Positions 62,046 through 64,000 of a stretch of 64,000 nt of DNA are shown piece by piece. Source of the DNA: Candidatus Melainabacteria bacterium (GTDB taxonomy: Bacteria > Cyanobacteriota > Vampirovibrionia > Obscuribacterales > Obscuribacteraceae); assembly GCA_017307165.1 (NCBI GenBank), contig JAFKGK010000001.1, positions 124,001-188,000 of the forward strand, in the 5' to 3' direction. Under the pieces are notes generated by a model. That model worked only from the letters and a program-made list of their open reading frames with translations. It was not told the origin of the DNA and made no database searches. A program made the translations under genes and the position numbers. The first letter of the stretch is position 1. Every line of letters starts with the position of its first letter.

Positions 62046-64000
62046 GTGACTGGTTCCAATAATCGTTCAGAAGGCATTCTGATCGTCGATGACGATGCGG
62101 GCTTCAGGGCTTATGTAACCTCTTTGCTCACCGGTCGAGGCTACAAGCTCTTTGAAGCACGCAATGTGCAATTTGCCGAAGAAATACTGGCTTCGGTCAA
62201 TCCAAAATTGATCATTGTCGATTACAAATTGCCTGATATGGATGGTGTCACCTGGATCGGACAATTGCGCGACAGAGGAGTCATGACGCCAATTGCCTTT
62301 GTTTCGGGTTATTGGTGCGATCCCAAGACTTTCAACTGGTTGCGCAATATCCTCAGGGTTTCGCTGGTCCTGCAAAAGCCAGTCGCTGCCGAGATCTTTG
62401 TCGAGGTGATCGAGAGCATCCTGCCGGACAAAGTGTCTTTCCATAGTTATGGCAGCTCTCAATCAGAATTTAACGATGCGCCGAGCCTTTTGCATCTCGA
62501 AGCGCAAAATCTACTAAAAGAATATCCAGACTCCTCGATCGCCAAACAAGAACTCGAAAAATTGCTGGCAAGCCAACAGCCTGAGGCTGTGGCTTTTAGC
62601 AAGATTGGTTTTTTGCGGCGCAAGCTCGAAGCCGAGGAAGCTATCCGCAGTGCTCGAGTTGCTTATCTAAAGGATCTCGGCCCAGAATGGCAGACGATCA
62701 TCGAAAAACTCAAGGCCATAAAAGAAAATCCCTTCGATGGCATCGCAATACAAGACGTCCTTGCCGCTGGTCATAAGATCAAGGGTACTGCCGGATCCTT
62801 TGATCTGGGCAAGGTCTCCCATGGCGCAGAGCGCCTCGAAAATATTGTCAGGTCGCTCGATCCAAGAGCCACTGAGACCGAGGCGGAGATAATCTGGGCT
62901 GAGATCTTTAGGGTGCTCAGCGATACAGAGTTGGCAATTATTGAGGCTCAGACCCTCTACGGGACAGCATTACCCGAGGCCAGCGGCCGTCGAGCCCGCA
63001 TCTTGGCGCTGACCGATAGCCTTGGCGCAGACCTTTTGACCTCATACTCCAAATATGCTGACCTTTCATATGCTTCCAGCCATGACGCGGCGCTGACAGG
63101 GCTGGCGCGAGTGAGCTTCGATGCCGTATTGCTCGCTGAGCCCTTTGCCTCTCAGAGCGATTTGATCAATTTTTGCCGAGATCTGAGACTTGCTGCTACC
63201 AATCCGTCCATGCCGCTCTTGCTGGTCACCTCCAAGGCTCCAGTTTTTAGTCCAGCACAAATGTCCTATGCTGGTTTTTCGGCCTTTCTGCCCTTAGAGC
63301 CTGATCCTGCGGACGTTCAGATCGTGCTCGAGCAAATGATCGGACACGCCGAAAAAGCAAGGACAAGGGTGCTGGTAGTGGATGATGATCCCGCGCTTAC
63401 GGCCTATGTTACAAAAGTCCTGGATCTCGAAGGGTTTCATGCCACATCTTTAAACGAACCGATTTATATCAAGGAGGCCCTCGAAAAGTCTGATCCCGAG
63501 GTGGTCGTTCTCGATGTGATCATGCCAGGACTCACAGGCTATGATGTATGTCGCGAAATCCGCAACCACCCGCGGTGGCGCGAGGCGGCGGTTTTATTTT
63601 TAACAGCCAAAAGCAATCAAGAAGGTCGCGCCCTGGCCTTCCGGGCCGGGGGGGACGATCTGATCGGCAAGCCAGTCCTTAAAGAAGAACTATTGGCGCG
63701 TGTCACTGCTTATGCAGAACGAGCCAAACTCAAGAGGGCTCAGACCGACAAGGATCAATTGACAAAACTAATGTCTCGTCCCAATTTTTTGGAACATGCC
63801 GCGACAATCATGCAAGAATGTCTTGAGGTTGGAGTGCCGAGCACGCTGTCTCTGATCGCCATCAAAGGCTTTGAAGAAGTCCAGAATACCACTAGCATCG
63901 AAGTCATCGAGGGAGTCCTATCCAGTCTTGGCTCGATGATCCGAGGGCGATTTGAGCCTCAGATCTTGAGGTGCCGTTTTGGCGAGAGAGTCTTTGGCCT
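62046..64000 (+). CDS. multi-receiver/HPt signalling protein with degenerate GGDEF (3' end outside window)
   Basis: The GTG has AAGGAGA 8 bases upstream and the frame stays open to the window edge (651 full codons). In order: a receiver domain (about 10-125, phospho-acceptor Asp59 in VDYKLPDMDG); a linker; an HPt domain with His243 in GHKIKGTAGSF; a degenerate receiver (about 315-430) in which the phospho-acceptor Asp is lost (DAVLLAEPF); a second good receiver (about 440-555, Asp490 in VLDVIMPG, Lys in LIGKPV); then a GGDEF-like domain whose core reads FGERVFG, so it is unlikely to make c-di-GMP. Such proteins route phosphate between receivers and an HPt. The kinase partner is not in the window. 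Confidence 0.88.
   Translation, partial: MTGSNNRSEGILIVDDDAGFRAYVTSLLTGRGYKLFEARNVQFAEEILASVNPKLIIVDYKLPDMDGVTWIGQLRDRGVMTPIAFVSGYWCDPKTFNWLRNILRVSLVLQKPVAAEIFVEVIESILPDKVSFHSYGSSQSEFNDAPSLLHLEAQNLLKEYPDSSIAKQELEKLLASQQPEAVAFSKIGFLRRKLEAEEAIRSARVAYLKDLGPEWQTIIEKLKAIKENPFDGIAIQDVLAAGHKIKGTAGSFDLGKVSHGAERLENIVRSLDPRATETEAEIIWAEIFRVLSDTELAIIEAQTLYGTALPEASGRRARILALTDSLGADLLTSYSKYADLSYASSHDAALTGLARVSFDAVLLAEPFASQSDLINFCRDLRLAATNPSMPLLLVTSKAPVFSPAQMSYAGFSAFLPLEPDPADVQIVLEQMIGHAEKARTRVLVVDDDPALTAYVTKVLDLEGFHATSLNEPIYIKEALEKSDPEVVVLDVIMPGLTGYDVCREIRNHPRWREAAVLFLTAKSNQEGRALAFRAGGDDLIGKPVLKEELLARVTAYAERAKLKRAQTDKDQLTKLMSRPNFLEHAATIMQECLEVGVPSTLSLIAIKGFEEVQNTTSIEVIEGVLSSLGSMIRGRFEPQILRCRFGERVFG

Overview
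The window is a bacterial chromosome segment with dense, mostly housekeeping gene content: about 60 protein genes, one tRNA, and no rRNA, CRISPR array, transposase, integrase or phage gene. The order tig-clpP-clpX-lon, the rimP-nusA-ylxR-infB-rbfA-truB block, many Sec-type signal peptides, a TonB/TolA-like C-terminal domain and many secreted tetratricopeptide (TPR) proteins suggest a diderm bacterium. My best guess (inference, unproven) is a non-photosynthetic relative of Cyanobacteria such as Vampirovibrionia/Obscuribacterales, because small lineage-specific secreted TPR and low-complexity proteins are common here and no photosynthesis gene is seen. A 16S or marker-protein search would settle this.

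Layout. 1-7.4 kb: the end of an unknown gene with its terminator, a tiny membrane protein antisense to the tail of a DusB-type tRNA dihydrouridine synthase, a secreted carboxypeptidase-regulatory-like protein, an unusual LarC nickel-insertion enzyme fused in frame to a signal-like segment and a TPR domain, and ClpB. 7.5-11.6 kb: a J-domain/TPR protein overlapping a secreted glycine-zipper protein, then a GGDEF protein with a response regulator. 11.6-18.9 kb: SSB, a sodium:solute symporter with a small membrane partner, a TonB-C-like protein, the overlapping alr-nadD-yqeK set, HU and a Gfo/Idh/MocA oxidoreductase. 19-26 kb: tRNA-Gly(GCC), a small membrane protein, trigger factor (with a His-rich tail), ClpP, ClpX and Lon, with strong RNA hairpins between them.

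26-31 kb: a class III aminotransferase, aldehyde dehydrogenase and acyl-CoA dehydrogenase run that looks catabolic, then an HPF-like ribosome hibernation factor and a secreted helical protein. 31-42.8 kb: hypothetical genes, dodecin, a secreted TPR protein, dxr-upp, and mnmE-(hypothetical)-thrS. 42.9-50 kb: an HU with a histone-H1-like tail, and on the minus strand the rimP-nusA-ylxR-infB-rbfA-truB translation/transcription operon. 50-55 kb: ybeY-dgkA, a Tyr/Asn/Gly-rich protein, a FecCD/FecE-type importer pair and a cysteine desulfurase. 55-64 kb: an aldehyde dehydrogenase, two divergent secreted TPR proteins, a 5'-nucleotidase-family enzyme, two small secreted or membrane proteins, and a large signalling protein (receiver, HPt, degenerate receiver, receiver, degenerate GGDEF) cut by the window edge.

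The most unusual items are the LarC-TPR fusion, the apparent non-AUG/GUG/UUG start of truB, the long imperfect hairpins between clpP and clpX and after the gene ending near 31.4 kb, two intrinsic terminators that face against the local genes, and the multi-receiver/HPt protein at the right edge. No single locus is an obvious new defence or biosynthetic system.
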